Of a stretch of DNA of 64,000 bases, positions 29,497 through 39,999 are shown in pieces. Both the position numbers and the translations under genes were made by a program. Source of the stretch: Leptospira sp. 96542 (lineage in GTDB: Bacteria; Spirochaetota; Leptospiria; Leptospirales; Leptospiraceae); NCBI GenBank assembly GCA_029310945.1, contig JARJFC010000005.1, positions 86,264 to 150,263 on the forward strand. The letters are read 5' to 3'. Position 1 is the first letter of the stretch, and the number at the start of each line of letters is the position of its first letter. Under the pieces are notes generated by a model. That model was not told the origin of the DNA, did no database searches, and saw only the letters and a list, made by a program, of their open reading frames with translations.

Positions 29497-30636
29497 TTAA
29501 TCTCTTTTTATGATATGGGCTGTCACAGCGTAAAGACCGAAAAGCAGCAAACACAAACTCATAGTAGAAGAAACGATAAGCTCCCTTTCAAAATTTATAA
29601 ATGTAAATTCATTTGATTTCCATTTTAAAAATATTAAGATAAAACTTACAAAAATAATAATAAAACCACCAATTAGAACAAAGAACAATCGATCCTCCTC
29701 TAACTTAAGTATCAAATTATAAAGATTAGAAACACGAGTTTGTTTTGTTGCAATCAGTAGCCCAGTTCCCCAAAGACTCATTGCCAATACAGAAAGAAAA
29801 GATAATAGAACAAGCGAGTGTATGCCAAAAAGATTCATACCCAAAACTGTAATCACCTTTCCAAGGATGAGTCCGATGAATAACGGAATCCAGGAAACGA
29901 AAAAAAGTGAATAACCAGTGATCTCAAAAAAATGAGGTGCATAAAACAAAATTCGAAGTAAATGTCTCATCCCATCGCGCCAGGTTTTTAAATGTGGAAT
30001 TCGACCCTCTTTGTCCGGATACAAGGAAACGGGAACATGCGCCATATTTGCACCACCTATCAAAGCCTTGATTAAGAGTTCTGATGCAAACTCCATTCCT
30101 TTGCTTTTAATATCCCATTCCAAATATTTAGATTTCAAAAAACAACGAAAACCGGAATTACTGTCGCGAATCTTAAATTTTTTAGCATATAATAAATTTA
30201 TGATCCAATTGATTACAGGTGTTCCCAAATATCGATGCAAAAAAGGCATTGCTCCTTTATGAATATTACCATCTAACCTTGAACCGATGACCATATCGTG
30301 TTCCCCAGTTATCAATTTTTTTATCAAAGCAGGTGATTCCAAAAAATCGTAAGTGTCATCGGCATCAGCAAAAACGATTATATTTCCTTTAGCATTTTTA
30401 ATACCGTTGTCTAAGGCAGCGCCGTATCCTTTGAAAGTTGCATTAGAAACTCGTGCACCCATCTTTTTGGCGATCGAAACTGAACGATCACTACTGCCAT
30501 TATCAGAGACTAATATTTCGATATCATATTCTTTCGAATGATTTTTTTTAACTTGATTTAATTTTTCTAGCACAAATGGCAAAGTTTTTTCCTCATTCAA
30601 ACAAGGAATAACAAAACTCACAGAAGGTTTTTTCAT
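29497..30636 (-). CDS. GT2 glycosyltransferase with C-terminal membrane helices
   Basis: 379 residues. The GT2 domain (about 1-230) has VSFVIPCLNEEKTL, SDNGSSDRS, FADADDTYDF (metal-binding Asp cluster), KIRDSNSGFRCF and the RDGMRHLLRILFYAP segment. Four membrane helices occupy the remainder. This resembles dolichyl-phosphate mannosyltransferase-like enzymes with an added flippase-type membrane domain. It probably makes a polyprenyl-phosphate sugar donor for a nearby GT-C protein. It overlaps the upstream ligase-like gene by four bases (ATGA). Confidence 0.85.
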   Translation of the reverse strand: MKKPSVSFVIPCLNEEKTLPFVLEKLNQVKKNHSKEYDIEILVSDNGSSDRSVSIAKKMGARVSNATFKGYGAALDNGIKNAKGNIIVFADADDTYDFLESPALIKKLITGEHDMVIGSRLDGNIHKGAMPFLHRYLGTPVINWIINLLYAKKFKIRDSNSGFRCFLKSKYLEWDIKSKGMEFASELLIKALIGGANMAHVPVSLYPDKEGRIPHLKTWRDGMRHLLRILFYAPHFFEITGYSLFFVSWIPLFIGLILGKVITVLGMNLFGIHSLVLLSFLSVLAMSLWGTGLLIATKQTRVSNLYNLILKLEEDRLFFVLIGGFIIIFVSFILIFLKWKSNEFTFINFERELIVSSTMSLCLLLFGLYAVTAHIIKRD

Positions 30637-32567
30637 AAATTCTCTCTATAATAAATGGAAAAAGGGTCGTATAATCTTAAAAAATAACTTAAAGGTATTA
30701 CAAATTCTGAACATTCTTGGTTTTCATTACAATGATCTATTAGTTTAGAATAACATAATGCAAGATTTGGATATTCATTAAAACAAAACGCGAAGAATTT
30801 TTGTTTTTCAACATCGGAAGTAGCGATTGTTCCAGTCAAAACACGAACTCGATTACTCACCAAAAAATTTTGGAAACCGCTTGGCAATACAACCTGATGA
30901 TTACCCAATTCAATATTCTTATTTCGATGATACTCACTAAAATTATCCGGTGTGACATATTTGGCGTATTTCATAAATACATGTTCATGCAAGGAAGAGC
31001 GAATACCAATGATGACGACAAATAATGCGAAAACAAAAAAAACAAGTTTTTTCAAAACCAAATTTCGATTGGGAAGGAATAAAAAACGGTAACTGGAAGG
31101 AAATAAAAAAGTAAACAAGGAAACAAGGAGAAAAAAATTACAAAGTTCTAGTGTATTAAAATCAAAAAATTCATGAAAAAGCCAAACAGAAAACAAAACA
31201 ATAATATACTTATTCTCCTTGGTAGTATCTATGATTACATTTTTATATTTAATGATTATAAAAACAACAGAGAACAAAAATAAAAAAGAGCCCAAAATAC
31301 CAATCGAACTGAATAACTGAAAGTATAAATTATGTGCAAGAGGATAACCTTGAAAAGTATCTAAATACCCATGAATCATAGCAAAATTCGACTCAGGTAA
31401 AAAATCAGCAGAAAAAAAAGGGATTTTGTTTTCGGGATAAAATCCATACCCAAACAATGGTTTATTTATAATTGTGGAGAAAAAATAAAAACTCCAAATT
31501 GACATTCGAACTGAACTTGTACTTAAATCTGACAACGATTTTTCGGATTGCAGAAGAAACAATAGGGCAACTGCTACAGTACTCAAAATAAAAAATGATG
31601 ACTTAAAATTAAATTTCTTTATATTCGATAATAGCAAATAAATGATTATAAATGCAAAAAAGGAAACAATCGAATTGCGAGATACTGTAATGACTAGAAA
31701 AAAAACAGAGATTGATACAACGATGTATAAAAATATTTTATCTTTCCAATTTCGTGAATCAATTAAAAGAATAACACTCGAACTTGCAATTAAAAAAGAA
31801 TGAGAAGCAAGCAAACTAACAGGAATTAAAAAAACCTCCTCATGGTAGGCATTCCATTTAAATCCAGTATCTGTCAATAATTTTATGACTAGCCCAATTG
31901 CTCCTACCAAAAAAACCAGCATATGATATTTTAAAAGTAGGACACGCAGACTTTTTTGCCAGGACACTAATAAAACGAAAAACAACAATCCATCAATGAG
32001 AATCACAATCCTGACAAAAGCGTGATCATCTGACCAATCGCGCACAAGAAGTGTCAACAGCGCCAATAAAACTAGAACTATCTTTTTAGATAAGAAAGGC
32101 TCAAAAAGTTTCGAATTGAAGAAACTCAATGCCAAGGCAATGGAAATGGGGAAAATCGGATAGGCCATAAAATCCGTAAAAGAAAATACGGGTAATACTG
32201 CCAAGATTGGCCCAAGAATACTATATGTTTCCTTGGATAATTTGTGGTAAGCTAAAGCGAGAACAATAACCCAAAATAATGCGGCAATCTTGATTGCCAT
32301 TTTTTGCGGTAGGATTTGGATCGGATCATACTCAACTAACTTAAAAAATACGAAACATGCTAAAATCAGTGTTACAAAAAAATTCAACAGATATCGATAA
32401 TTACCTCGAATTTCATGTCGTTTGAAAAATAGAACAATTATGAATGTAAAAATTCCAAGTCCAAACGAATCAGTTCTGAAATTTTTCTGATTTGAGTGTA
32501 CAAAAAATTGTATACCCAACCCGAACAAAACGAAACAATGTATGATTTCTGGAAGAAATCTATTCAT
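30633..32567 (-). CDS. O-antigen ligase/polymerase-like membrane protein
   Basis: 644 residues with about twelve membrane helices and a soluble tail (about 530-644). The central part carries the Wzy_C/WaaL pattern: SRNSIVSFFAF, an Arg in SSVRMSIWSFYFF, NKPLFGYGFYPEN and, after an extended external loop, LAHNLYFQLFSSIGILGS. This family ligates completed O-antigen to lipid A-core or polymerises repeat units. A second candidate polymerase (EpsG type) exists at 48731-50026, so this one is more likely the ligase. That assignment is inference. Six bases separate it from the upstream GT2 gene. Confidence 0.75.
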   Translation of the reverse strand: MNRFLPEIIHCFVLFGLGIQFFVHSNQKNFRTDSFGLGIFTFIIVLFFKRHEIRGNYRYLLNFFVTLILACFVFFKLVEYDPIQILPQKMAIKIAALFWVIVLALAYHKLSKETYSILGPILAVLPVFSFTDFMAYPIFPISIALALSFFNSKLFEPFLSKKIVLVLLALLTLLVRDWSDDHAFVRIVILIDGLLFFVLLVSWQKSLRVLLLKYHMLVFLVGAIGLVIKLLTDTGFKWNAYHEEVFLIPVSLLASHSFLIASSSVILLIDSRNWKDKIFLYIVVSISVFFLVITVSRNSIVSFFAFIIIYLLLSNIKKFNFKSSFFILSTVAVALLFLLQSEKSLSDLSTSSVRMSIWSFYFFSTIINKPLFGYGFYPENKIPFFSADFLPESNFAMIHGYLDTFQGYPLAHNLYFQLFSSIGILGSFLFLFSVVFIIIKYKNVIIDTTKENKYIIVLFSVWLFHEFFDFNTLELCNFFLLVSLFTFLFPSSYRFLFLPNRNLVLKKLVFFVFALFVVIIGIRSSLHEHVFMKYAKYVTPDNFSEYHRNKNIELGNHQVVLPSGFQNFLVSNRVRVLTGTIATSDVEKQKFFAFCFNEYPNLALCYSKLIDHCNENQECSEFVIPLSYFLRLYDPFSIYYRENL

Positions 32568-32572
32568 TCTAT

Positions 32573-33367
32573 TTAGAGCCAGTTTGCAGTTTTTGGGATG
32601 TATTTCTCAGGCAGAGTCTTCTTGAAAAAATTTCTTTTATTCGCAATCAAATTGAAGTAAACAATATGTCGAAGCGCTGCAATTCCATCTTTCCAGGTAA
32701 TTTTTTTACCTTCCAAATAATTTCGTGGATAATATGAAATTGGGAATTCTTGCACCCTAATTTTCAATCTAGCAACTTTTGCGGTAATCTCTGGTTCAAA
32801 TCCAAAACGTTTTGATTCCAATTCAATGTTTTTGATAATTTCAGAACGAAAAACTTTATAACAAGTTTCCATATCAGTCAGGTACAAACCACTCAGAAAA
32901 TTTGATAGTATCGTAAGTAACCTATTGATCAAATAATGAAAGGTTCGATGAACCTGGCGGCCATCCTTCTTAAAACGAGAACCGAACACAACATCCGCTT
33001 TACTTTTTAAAATTGGTTCTACTAATTTTGGGATCTCTTCCATATCATATTCAAAATCAGCATCTTGAATGATAATGACATCTCCAGTAGCTTCATCTAT
33101 ACCACGGTGGAGAGCAGCACCCTTACCCTGATTTTTTTCCTGCACTATGATTTGATATTCCGATCTGAATTTATAAGAGTTTAGGATTTCAAGAGATTTA
33201 TCCCTAGAAGCATCATCAATAAAAACCAATTCTTTTTTTACAGATAATTTGATTGAATCAATTTTTTCGAGGAACTCAAGTAAGTGACCGGATTCATTGT
33301 AAATGGGAATAATGAGAGAAATTTTTGGATTGGACTTATTGTCTTTTTTTAGTTTAGGGGCAGCCAT
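32573..33367 (-). CDS. GT2 family glycosyltransferase
   Basis: 264 residues, all cytoplasmic. GT2 fold with [34 protein letters not shown], the metal-binding QDADFEYD and [14 protein letters not shown], a segment typical of DPM1-like enzymes. The C-terminus has [25 protein letters not shown]. No membrane helix is present. Sequence of this type usually transfers a sugar to a polyprenyl-phosphate or to a growing glycan. The ATG has AGGA seven bases upstream. Confidence 0.87.
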   Translation of the reverse strand: MAAPKLKKDNKSNPKISLIIPIYNESGHLLEFLEKIDSIKLSVKKELVFIDDASRDKSLEILNSYKFRSEYQIIVQEKNQGKGAALHRGIDEATGDVIIIQDADFEYDMEEIPKLVEPILKSKADVVFGSRFKKDGRQVHRTFHYLINRLLTILSNFLSGLYLTDMETCYKVFRSEIIKNIELESKRFGFEPEITAKVARLKIRVQEFPISYYPRNYLEGKKITWKDGIAALRHIVYFNLIANKRNFFKKTLPEKYIPKTANWL

Positions 33368-33435
33368 ATCGTATTCCTAGGATTAAGTAAATTTGATGAG
33401 AAGTCAAGTCTCAAATCTCTAATAAAATTTTGGAT

Positions 33436-34209
33436 TTAATGTGCTGATTTCAAATTGCGATACTTCCGAATGCCTTTCAAACCATGGACAAAAGTTAAAA
33501 AAATTGCATACAATACGGGTAATTTTTCTCTATTTTTTAACATCCGAAAGTGAGCAATCATAACCTTTTTCTTGTTAGATGTAGCAGCTCCTCTCCTTAC
33601 CCGGTATTTTGCCATTATATTTGAATTTCCATATGCAATTTTTCCGCCACGCAATATATCCAACCAAAGAGCATAGTCATCTCTTAAACTTTTAAGCGAG
33701 GGATCAAAATACTTTTTACCAACACTCGGAACATGATACATGGCGGTCAATAATCCAACACGATTGTAGTATAACAAGTCTTTGTATGAATACTGTGTAT
33801 TTTTCACCATAAATGGTTCGCAAAATTCGACACCAAATTCATCAATAATACGATAGGAAGCAAATGAAAATGGTGATTTCTTTTTATCCATAAAATCAAC
33901 CATTGATTCGAGAAAATTTGGCTCCCAAAGGTCATCTGCATCCAAAAAAGCGATGTATTCACCTTTTGCTAGTTTGATTCCAGTATTCCGAGTATCAGCA
34001 GAACCAGAGTTTTTATCTTTCTGGATAAAATTAATTCTTACATCTAAGCGAGAAAGTTTTTTTGCAAGATCTGCAGTCTGATCTTTTGAACAATCATCAA
34101 CTAACAATAATTCCCAATCGGCAAAACTTTGTTTTAATAAAGATTGGACAGACTCTTCAAGAAAGGAAACAGCATTGTATGCTGGCATGACCACAGATAC
34201 TTTCGGCAT
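33436..34209 (-). CDS. GT2 family glycosyltransferase
   Basis: 257 residues. Classical inverting GT2 (WcaA-like): SVVMPAYNAVSFLEESV, LVDDCSKDQT, NTGIKLAKGEYIAFLDADDLW with the Asp triad, and the acceptor-side region SLRDDYALWLDILRGG. Enzymes with this C-terminal motif commonly add rhamnose or hexoses in O-antigen assembly. It is immediately downstream of the rmlCBAD block, so rhamnose is a reasonable donor, but this is inferred from position only. Confidence 0.87.
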   Translation of the reverse strand: MPKVSVVMPAYNAVSFLEESVQSLLKQSFADWELLLVDDCSKDQTADLAKKLSRLDVRINFIQKDKNSGSADTRNTGIKLAKGEYIAFLDADDLWEPNFLESMVDFMDKKKSPFSFASYRIIDEFGVEFCEPFMVKNTQYSYKDLLYYNRVGLLTAMYHVPSVGKKYFDPSLKSLRDDYALWLDILRGGKIAYGNSNIMAKYRVRRGAATSNKKKVMIAHFRMLKNREKLPVLYAIFLTFVHGLKGIRKYRNLKSAH

Positions 34210-34262
34210 ATATAATTTACTAGATTTATAATTGAACTTATATTTTAAACAAAAAATGCTAA

Positions 34263-35132
34263 TTAAATTGAATTGGATTTAATCTCAGTAACTAAACTCC
34301 GAAGTCGCTCTTTCCAATGCAAATTTTTATATGCAAAACCATTTCTAAATTTCTTTTTACTAAGGACGCTATAAGCGGGCCTTTTCGCATCTGTTGGATA
34401 ATCTTCAGTGGATATCGGTTTTACATTGCAATCAAAACCAAATGAGCATACGATTTCGGAAGCAAAATCATACCAACTGGCAACTCCTTCGTTTGAAAAA
34501 TGAAATATACCTGATTTTTCAGAAACTGCACCTTCTAAACAAACTTGCGCTAAATCGTAAGCCAAAGTGGGAGTTCCAATTTGGTCATCAACAATACCAA
34601 GTTCCGATCGCTCCCTTGCCAATCGAATGATCGTATTGAAAAAATTTTTTCCAAACCTCGAGTACACCCAGGACGTCCGTATAACTAAGAAATTAGGATC
34701 TGTTGCAATCACTAAATCCTCACCTTCAGATTTCGTTTTACCATAAACCGAAATGGGATTTTTTTTATCATCCTCTGAATAAGGATGCGAAGATTTTCCA
34801 TCAAAAACAAAGTCAGTAGACACATGAATGAACTTAGCTCCAATTGACTTCGCAAAATTTGCCATTTTTTTTACGCTCATTACGTTGATTTGATACGCGT
34901 TTTGAAAATCATTTTCCGCTTTATCCACCGCAGTGTAAGCTGCAGCGTTTATAATCGCATGGATATTTGTATGATTGTTTTGTAAAAAATAATTATCTAC
35001 ACCAGAAGCCGAAGAAAGATCCAACTGATTCCTTTCTAAAAACTCAAATTGATAATTTTTGTTTAACTCAGATATAACTTTGAGTTCATTACCTAATTGC
35101 CCAGTGGAGCCGATTACTAAAATTTTTCTCAT
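34263..35132 (-). CDS. rmlD: dTDP-4-dehydrorhamnose reductase
   Basis: 289 residues. Last step of dTDP-L-rhamnose synthesis: NADPH reduction of the 4-keto group. It shows the Rossmann motif GSTGQLGNEL, AAYTAVDKAE, VSTDFVFDG, the catalytic YGKTKSEGE and RTSWVYSRFGKNFFNTI, all typical of RmlD. It is the last gene of the rmlC-B-A-D run. It is about 28 bases after rmlA. Confidence 0.96.
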   Translation of the reverse strand: MRKILVIGSTGQLGNELKVISELNKNYQFEFLERNQLDLSSASGVDNYFLQNNHTNIHAIINAAAYTAVDKAENDFQNAYQINVMSVKKMANFAKSIGAKFIHVSTDFVFDGKSSHPYSEDDKKNPISVYGKTKSEGEDLVIATDPNFLVIRTSWVYSRFGKNFFNTIIRLARERSELGIVDDQIGTPTLAYDLAQVCLEGAVSEKSGIFHFSNEGVASWYDFASEIVCSFGFDCNVKPISTEDYPTDAKRPAYSVLSKKKFRNGFAYKNLHWKERLRSLVTEIKSNSI

Positions 35133-35160
35133 TTTTGCCGGTTCTTTGATTCAAATACAC

Positions 35161-36039
35161 TCAATAAATTGTTTCTCTCATAATACGAAGTAAATATTGA
35201 CCATATCCATTTTTTTTAAGAGGCTCGGCCAATTTTTCTAAATCAGATTTAGAAATATAAGATTTACGAAATGCTATTTCTTCAGGGCAAGCAATCTTTA
35301 AACCTTGCCTGCGCTCAACCGTCTCTACAAAAGTCGAAGCTTCTAGTAGCGATTCATGAGTTCCCGTGTCTAACCATGCATACCCTCGTCCCATTAGCTG
35401 AACATCTAAGATTCCTTTTTCCAAATAGATTTTATTTAAATCGGTAATTTCTAATTCTCCCCTTTTTGACGGTTTCACTAATTTAGCATATTCAACAACT
35501 TTCTCATCATAAAAATACAAACCTGTCACCGCATAACTACTCTTTGGTTCCAGCGGTTTCTCTTCAATTGAAATTGCACGCCTTTCATTGTCGAACTCTA
35601 CAACTCCGTATCTTTCAGGATCGTTCACATGATAAGCAAAAACAGTTGCACCCATTTTTTTCTGCACCGCATCATTTAGTTGTTCTTCCATACCATGGCC
35701 AAAAAAAATATTATCTCCCAAAATCAATGCACAGGGTTCACCTCCATTGAGAAATGATTCTCCAATTAGGAAGGCCTGCGCAAGTCCATCCGGAGAAGGT
35801 TGTACAGCATATTGCAGAGAGATGCCCCATTGTGCACCATCACCTAACATCTCTCTAAATAATGGCGTTGATTCTGGTGTTGAAATAATTAAAATTTCTT
35901 TAATTCCAGCGAGCATCAAAGTGCTCAACGGATAATAAATCATAGGTTTGTCATAAATTGGTAAAAGCTGTTTACTAACAACCTTAGTGATCGGATACAA
36001 ACGAGTTCCAGAACCACCAGCTAAAATGATACCTTTCAT
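35161..36039 (-). CDS. rmlA: Glucose-1-phosphate thymidylyltransferase
   Basis: 292 residues, the normal length. It makes dTDP-glucose from glucose-1-phosphate and dTTP. The signature [20 protein letters not shown] lies at the N-terminus, followed by [28 protein letters not shown] and the allosteric-site region at the C-terminus. The gene starts two bases after rmlB, with AAGGG of its ribosome binding site lying inside the end of rmlB. Its product is shared with the fdtA-fdtB branch encoded 7 kb away. Confidence 0.97.
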   Translation of the reverse strand: MKGIILAGGSGTRLYPITKVVSKQLLPIYDKPMIYYPLSTLMLAGIKEILIISTPESTPLFREMLGDGAQWGISLQYAVQPSPDGLAQAFLIGESFLNGGEPCALILGDNIFFGHGMEEQLNDAVQKKMGATVFAYHVNDPERYGVVEFDNERRAISIEEKPLEPKSSYAVTGLYFYDEKVVEYAKLVKPSKRGELEITDLNKIYLEKGILDVQLMGRGYAWLDTGTHESLLEASTFVETVERRQGLKIACPEEIAFRKSYISKSDLEKLAEPLKKNGYGQYLLRIMRETIY

Positions 36040-36041
36040 AA

Positions 36042-37097
36042 TTAATTCAACCCTTGGTATTGTAACTCATAGTATTTGTTATACTCACCAGATAAAATAT
36101 CTTGCCACCAAGTTTTATTTTCCAAAAACCAATCGATTGTCTCCTCAATTGCATCCTCAAATTTATACTTCGGTTTCCAACCTAAATCATTTTCTAATTT
36201 CAATGGATCGATAGCATATCTAAAATCATGTCCAGGACGATCTTTTACAAACTGAATAAGCTTTTTATGAGGAGCACCTTCAGGATGTTTGGTATCCATT
36301 AGTTCACAAATAATATTAACAATTTCTAAATTGTTTTTTTCATTTCGTGTACCAACATTATAGGATTCTCCCAATTTTCCCTCTCGCATAACAAGATCAA
36401 TAGCTAAACAATGATCCTTAACGTACAGCCAATCCCTTATGTTCTCACCAGTTCCATAAACCGGTAAAGGTTTTCCTTGGAGACAATTTAAGATCATTAG
36501 AGGTATGAGTTTTTCCGGAAAATGAAACGGACCGTAATTATTGGAACAATTTGTCGTAATCACTGGCAAACCATATGTATGAAAATAGGCTCGCACCAAA
36601 TGGTCAGACCCAGCTTTCGAAGCTGAATAAGGTGAGTTAGGTGCATATGGCGTGGTTTCTGTAAATGCTCCGCTAAAACCCAATGATCCAAACACCTCAT
36701 CAGTAGAAACATGCAGGAAAACTTTTAGACTATTTTTAGAATGTACTACTCTTGCATATTCTAATAAATTGAAAGTTCCAAACAAATTTGTTTTTACGAA
36801 TTCTTCTGGTCCCGAAATGGACCTGTCAACGTGGGATTCCGCTGCAAAGTGAGCAATTTCATTAAACGAAACTTTATCCAAAGATTCAAAAAGATTTTTT
36901 TTGTCTGTAATATCCAACTTAAGGAATTGGAATCTTTTGTCATTCTTCCATTTATCTAAATTTTTCAAATTTCCTGCATACGTTAATTTATCGACCACTA
37001 CGATTGAAACATCATTAGTCGATTCAAGTATTGTGTGAACAAAATTAGAACCGATAAAACCAGCGCCGCCTGTAACAAGAATTTTCCGTTGATTCAT
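36042..37097 (-). CDS. rmlB: dTDP-glucose 4,6-dehydratase
   Basis: 351 residues. NAD-dependent SDR that turns dTDP-glucose into dTDP-4-keto-6-deoxyglucose. [13 protein letters not shown] binds [15 protein letters not shown] carries the catalytic Thr-Asp-Glu, and [11 protein letters not shown] has the Tyr/Lys pair. [15 protein letters not shown] and [11 protein letters not shown] are family markers. Its product is the branch point for rhamnose (RmlC, RmlD) and for the 3-amino sugar made by the FdtA/FdtB-like pair. Confidence 0.97.
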   Translation of the reverse strand: MNQRKILVTGGAGFIGSNFVHTILESTNDVSIVVVDKLTYAGNLKNLDKWKNDKRFQFLKLDITDKKNLFESLDKVSFNEIAHFAAESHVDRSISGPEEFVKTNLFGTFNLLEYARVVHSKNSLKVFLHVSTDEVFGSLGFSGAFTETTPYAPNSPYSASKAGSDHLVRAYFHTYGLPVITTNCSNNYGPFHFPEKLIPLMILNCLQGKPLPVYGTGENIRDWLYVKDHCLAIDLVMREGKLGESYNVGTRNEKNNLEIVNIICELMDTKHPEGAPHKKLIQFVKDRPGHDFRYAIDPLKLENDLGWKPKYKFEDAIEETIDWFLENKTWWQDILSGEYNKYYELQYQGLN

Positions 37098-37167
37098 ATT
37101 AGGTGTAGAGCTTCCTTAATCTCATAAGTTTTCGTATATTATTAAATCTTGTTTTTGCTTAAAAAAA

Positions 37168-37716
37168 TCAAAATGGATTAGAAAAATTTGCGAAGGAAGG
37201 CAATACCCTATCCTTTTCGGATAAGATACAATCTTTTTCACTAATTCCCCAATTGATATCCAAATGAGGATCATTGAATAAAATTCCGCCCTCAGTTTCT
37301 TTTGAGTATTCATTCGTAACTTTATATAAAAATTCAGTGTTGTCTTCCAAAGTTAAAAACCCATGCGCAAAACCTGGCGGAACCCAAAAAATTTCATGAT
37401 TCTTTTCTGTTAATGTCACTGAAACATGTTGTCCATAAGTTACTGAGTTTTTACGAATATCAACAGCCACATCCAAAACAGAACCTTTCACAACTCTTAC
37501 GAGTTTTCCTTGTTCCATCGGAGGAGCCTGAAAATGAAGACCCCTGAGCACATTTTTATTAGATTTAGAATGATTATCTTGTTTGAACAATTCTGGTATG
37601 CCAAATTCTTTATACTGAGATGCCTTAAATGACTCTAAAAAGAATCCTCTATCATCACCGTGGACTTGTGGGAAAATGAGCACAGGCCCATCAATGGAAA
37701 ATGTTTTTGTTTTCAT
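37168..37716 (-). CDS. rmlC: dTDP-4-dehydrorhamnose 3,5-epimerase
   Basis: 182 residues, cupin fold. It epimerises C3 and C5 of dTDP-4-keto-6-deoxyglucose. Family motifs: PQVHGDDRGFFLESF, QDNHSKSNKNVLRGLHFQ with the catalytic His, GSVLDVAVDIRKNS, and WVPPGFAHGFLTLED. It is the first gene of the rml block. The preceding 210 bases separate it from a divergent glycosyltransferase gene and should contain the promoter. Confidence 0.96.
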   Translation of the reverse strand: MKTKTFSIDGPVLIFPQVHGDDRGFFLESFKASQYKEFGIPELFKQDNHSKSNKNVLRGLHFQAPPMEQGKLVRVVKGSVLDVAVDIRKNSVTYGQHVSVTLTEKNHEIFWVPPGFAHGFLTLEDNTEFLYKVTNEYSKETEGGILFNDPHLDINWGISEKDCILSEKDRVLPSFANFSNPF

Positions 37717-37929
37717 GTATGGAAATAAATTAAATTTTTATGAACCCTAAATGCAGAATCTTTACAATTGGAAAGAATGTCAATAGAAGAAAAGTCGTAA
37801 CGAAAAACCAAACGATGAGTCTTAAAATCAACTCATACTACTTTGTAAATTTTCAGCTTTTATCGCCATAAAAAGTTAGTAAAAAAAGATATTCACTCGA
37901 AAATTGATTTATAGGCGGTATGCATTTTG

Positions 37930-38667
37930 ATGAAGCCAAAAATTTCAGTTTGTATGGCAACTTTCAATGGTGAAAAGTTCATAAGAGAGCAGCTTAACTC
38001 TATTTTACCACAACTAACAGAATCAGATGAACTTGTCATTTCCGATGACTCATCCACAGATGGAACAGAAAAAATTTTGAATGAATACGCATCAAAAGAT
38101 AAGCGAATTCGTTTGTTCCTAAATCAGAAATTCAGAGATCCGATAAAGAATTTCCAAAATGCACTAACATACGCTAGTGGTGACTATATCTATCTAACAG
38201 ACCAGGACGATGTTTGGCTAAAGGATAAGGTAAAAAAAATAAATGAGGTCTTGGAGAGTTCTGACTTAGTTTTGCACGATTCCATAGTAACAGACGAAAA
38301 CCTCAACTGCACAGATCCTTCTTTTTTTAAAATGTTCGGATCCAAAAAAGGGATTTTAAATAATATCATCCGTAGTTCCTATTATGGTTCTTGCATGGCA
38401 TTTAGGAAACGAATTTTGGATCACGCCCTACCCTTTCCCGAAACCAAGGAAATTGGCCAGGATTTATGGTTGGGCTTGGTTGCTGAGTTAATCGGCAAGG
38501 TTACTTTAATCAATACCCCTTACATCTACTATAGACGGCATCAGAATACATTTACCTTGCGAGGGTTAGGTGGGACAAAAAGAAATATATTTCAGATTTT
38601 AAGAGGAAGAATCATCATGTTTTATGAACTTTCAAAATTTTTGATTCGGTATAAAAAAGACAATTGA
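37930..38667 (+). CDS. GT2 family glycosyltransferase
   Basis: About 245 residues. GT2 enzyme with ISVCMATFNGEKFIREQL, ISDDSSTDGT, the metal-binding TDQDDVWLKDKV and GQDLWLGLVAELIGKV, then the short YYRRHQ motif often seen in rhamnosyl- and hexosyltransferases of this type. A TTG directly precedes the ATG at 37930; AGGCGG lies 11 bases upstream of the ATG. It is one of three genes on the plus strand in a locus otherwise on the minus strand, so it has its own promoter in the 37717-37926 gap. Confidence 0.87.
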   Translation: MKPKISVCMATFNGEKFIREQLNSILPQLTESDELVISDDSSTDGTEKILNEYASKDKRIRLFLNQKFRDPIKNFQNALTYASGDYIYLTDQDDVWLKDKVKKINEVLESSDLVLHDSIVTDENLNCTDPSFFKMFGSKKGILNNIIRSSYYGSCMAFRKRILDHALPFPETKEIGQDLWLGLVAELIGKVTLINTPYIYYRRHQNTFTLRGLGGTKRNIFQILRGRIIMFYELSKFLIRYKKDN

Positions 38668-38709
38668 ATGTTCTTGGTTTGATAAATCCTGCAAACAACT
38701 AAAAAACAA

Positions 38710-39849
38710 TTACAAACTGGTTCGAATTTTATCTTCAAATAATGTCAATGCAGCATCGATTGTTTCGTGCATATCAAAATACCTGTAATCACCTAACCTT
38801 CCACTGATAAATACATTTTTTAGATTTTCAGTCTCTTTTCGATATACTTTTACAAGTTCTGAATTTTTCTCATCGTTGATTGGGTAATAAGGATTAGATC
38901 CATCATCTAGCGAAGAAAACTCTTTGATGATAAGAGAATTTTTGCCATACTCTCTTTCTGGATGAAGGTGCCTCGGTTCGTGGATGCGTGTAAAAGGAAC
39001 ATCTTCTTCAGCAAAGTTCATAACCGAATTGCCCTGATAGTCTTCAAAAGGAACTTTTTCAGATTCAAAACGAAGTGTCCGATATTCGAGTTTCCCAAAT
39101 TTGTAATCGAAATATTGATCAATAGGTCCGCTGTAAACAAGCAATTTATCTTTCGGAATTTGATCTCTGATATCAAAAAAATTCGTATTCAATAATATTT
39201 TAATACGAGGATTATCCAACATTCTTTCAAAGATTTTTCCATAACCATCCTTTGGAATACCCTGCCAGCGACTAAAATAATAACTTTCATTATAATTTTT
39301 TCTAATGGGCAGTCGATTCAAAATAAACTCAGGTAAATCCTTTGGATCTTTATTCCACTGTTTTTTAGTATAACCCTTAATGAATGCTTCATACAAAGGA
39401 CGCCCTATGAGTGAAATTGCCTTTTCTTCGAAGTTTTTTGGAGGAAGGCCTGTCGCATCTTTTGCTTTTTCTTTTTCCAAAAAGGAATCAACTTCATATG
39501 GTTTTAAATTTGTACCATAGAATTGGTTGATAGTTTCCAAATTGATTGGCATTTGGTACACTTTGTCCTTAAAGGTGGTCAAAACTTGATGGTAATAATT
39601 ATTGAATTCAGTAAACTTTTGAATGTAATCCCAAACTTTTTGGTTGGATGTATGGAAAATATGGGTTCCATAAGTATGGAATTCAATGCCAGTTGATGGG
39701 TCGACCTCAGAATAACAATTTCCACCAATATGATTTCTCTTTTCAATGATGAGAACATCTTTATTAAGCTCAGATGCAACACGCTCTGCAATGACAGAAC
39801 CAAAGAAACCAGAACCAACTATTACAACTGAAAATTTTGAATAATCCAT
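38710..39849 (-). CDS. glf: UDP-galactopyranose mutase
   Basis: 379 residues. FAD enzyme that isomerises UDP-galactopyranose to UDP-galactofuranose. The N-terminal dinucleotide fold has VGSGFFGSVIAERV, then IEKRNHIGGNCYSE. GTHIFHTSNQKVWDYI, the FIKGYTKKQW helix, NVMNFAEE-like SVMNFAEEDVPFTRIHEPRHL and the closing GRLGDYRYFDMHETI are all Glf markers. It implies galactofuranose in the polysaccharide. Its neighbours on both sides are on the opposite strand, so it is transcribed alone. Confidence 0.96.
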   Translation of the reverse strand: MDYSKFSVVIVGSGFFGSVIAERVASELNKDVLIIEKRNHIGGNCYSEVDPSTGIEFHTYGTHIFHTSNQKVWDYIQKFTEFNNYYHQVLTTFKDKVYQMPINLETINQFYGTNLKPYEVDSFLEKEKAKDATGLPPKNFEEKAISLIGRPLYEAFIKGYTKKQWNKDPKDLPEFILNRLPIRKNYNESYYFSRWQGIPKDGYGKIFERMLDNPRIKILLNTNFFDIRDQIPKDKLLVYSGPIDQYFDYKFGKLEYRTLRFESEKVPFEDYQGNSVMNFAEEDVPFTRIHEPRHLHPEREYGKNSLIIKEFSSLDDGSNPYYPINDEKNSELVKVYRKETENLKNVFISGRLGDYRYFDMHETIDAALTLFEDKIRTSL

Positions 39850-39999
39850 ATGAGTAAGAAAAAAAAAGTTATGAGTAGATCAAGGGATTTTCAATATATT
39901 TTTAAAATTTTCTACGAAAACACTTTACAGAGGTTAAAGATGTAAAGTCCAATGAAATCACTAGTAAAAATCTAATTTCCGAAGTATAAAAAATTTAAG

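Noticed and set aside
37755..37783. TTGACA on the minus strand upstream of rmlC as a promoter
   Set aside because: The -35 match is perfect, but the best -10 at 17-base spacing (GATTCT) matches only three of six positions.
37911..37920. GGCGGTA sequence like the RfaH ops element upstream of a polysaccharide gene
   Set aside because: Only seven bases match, the rest of the element is absent, and there is no evidence of RfaH in this window. Chance is likely.
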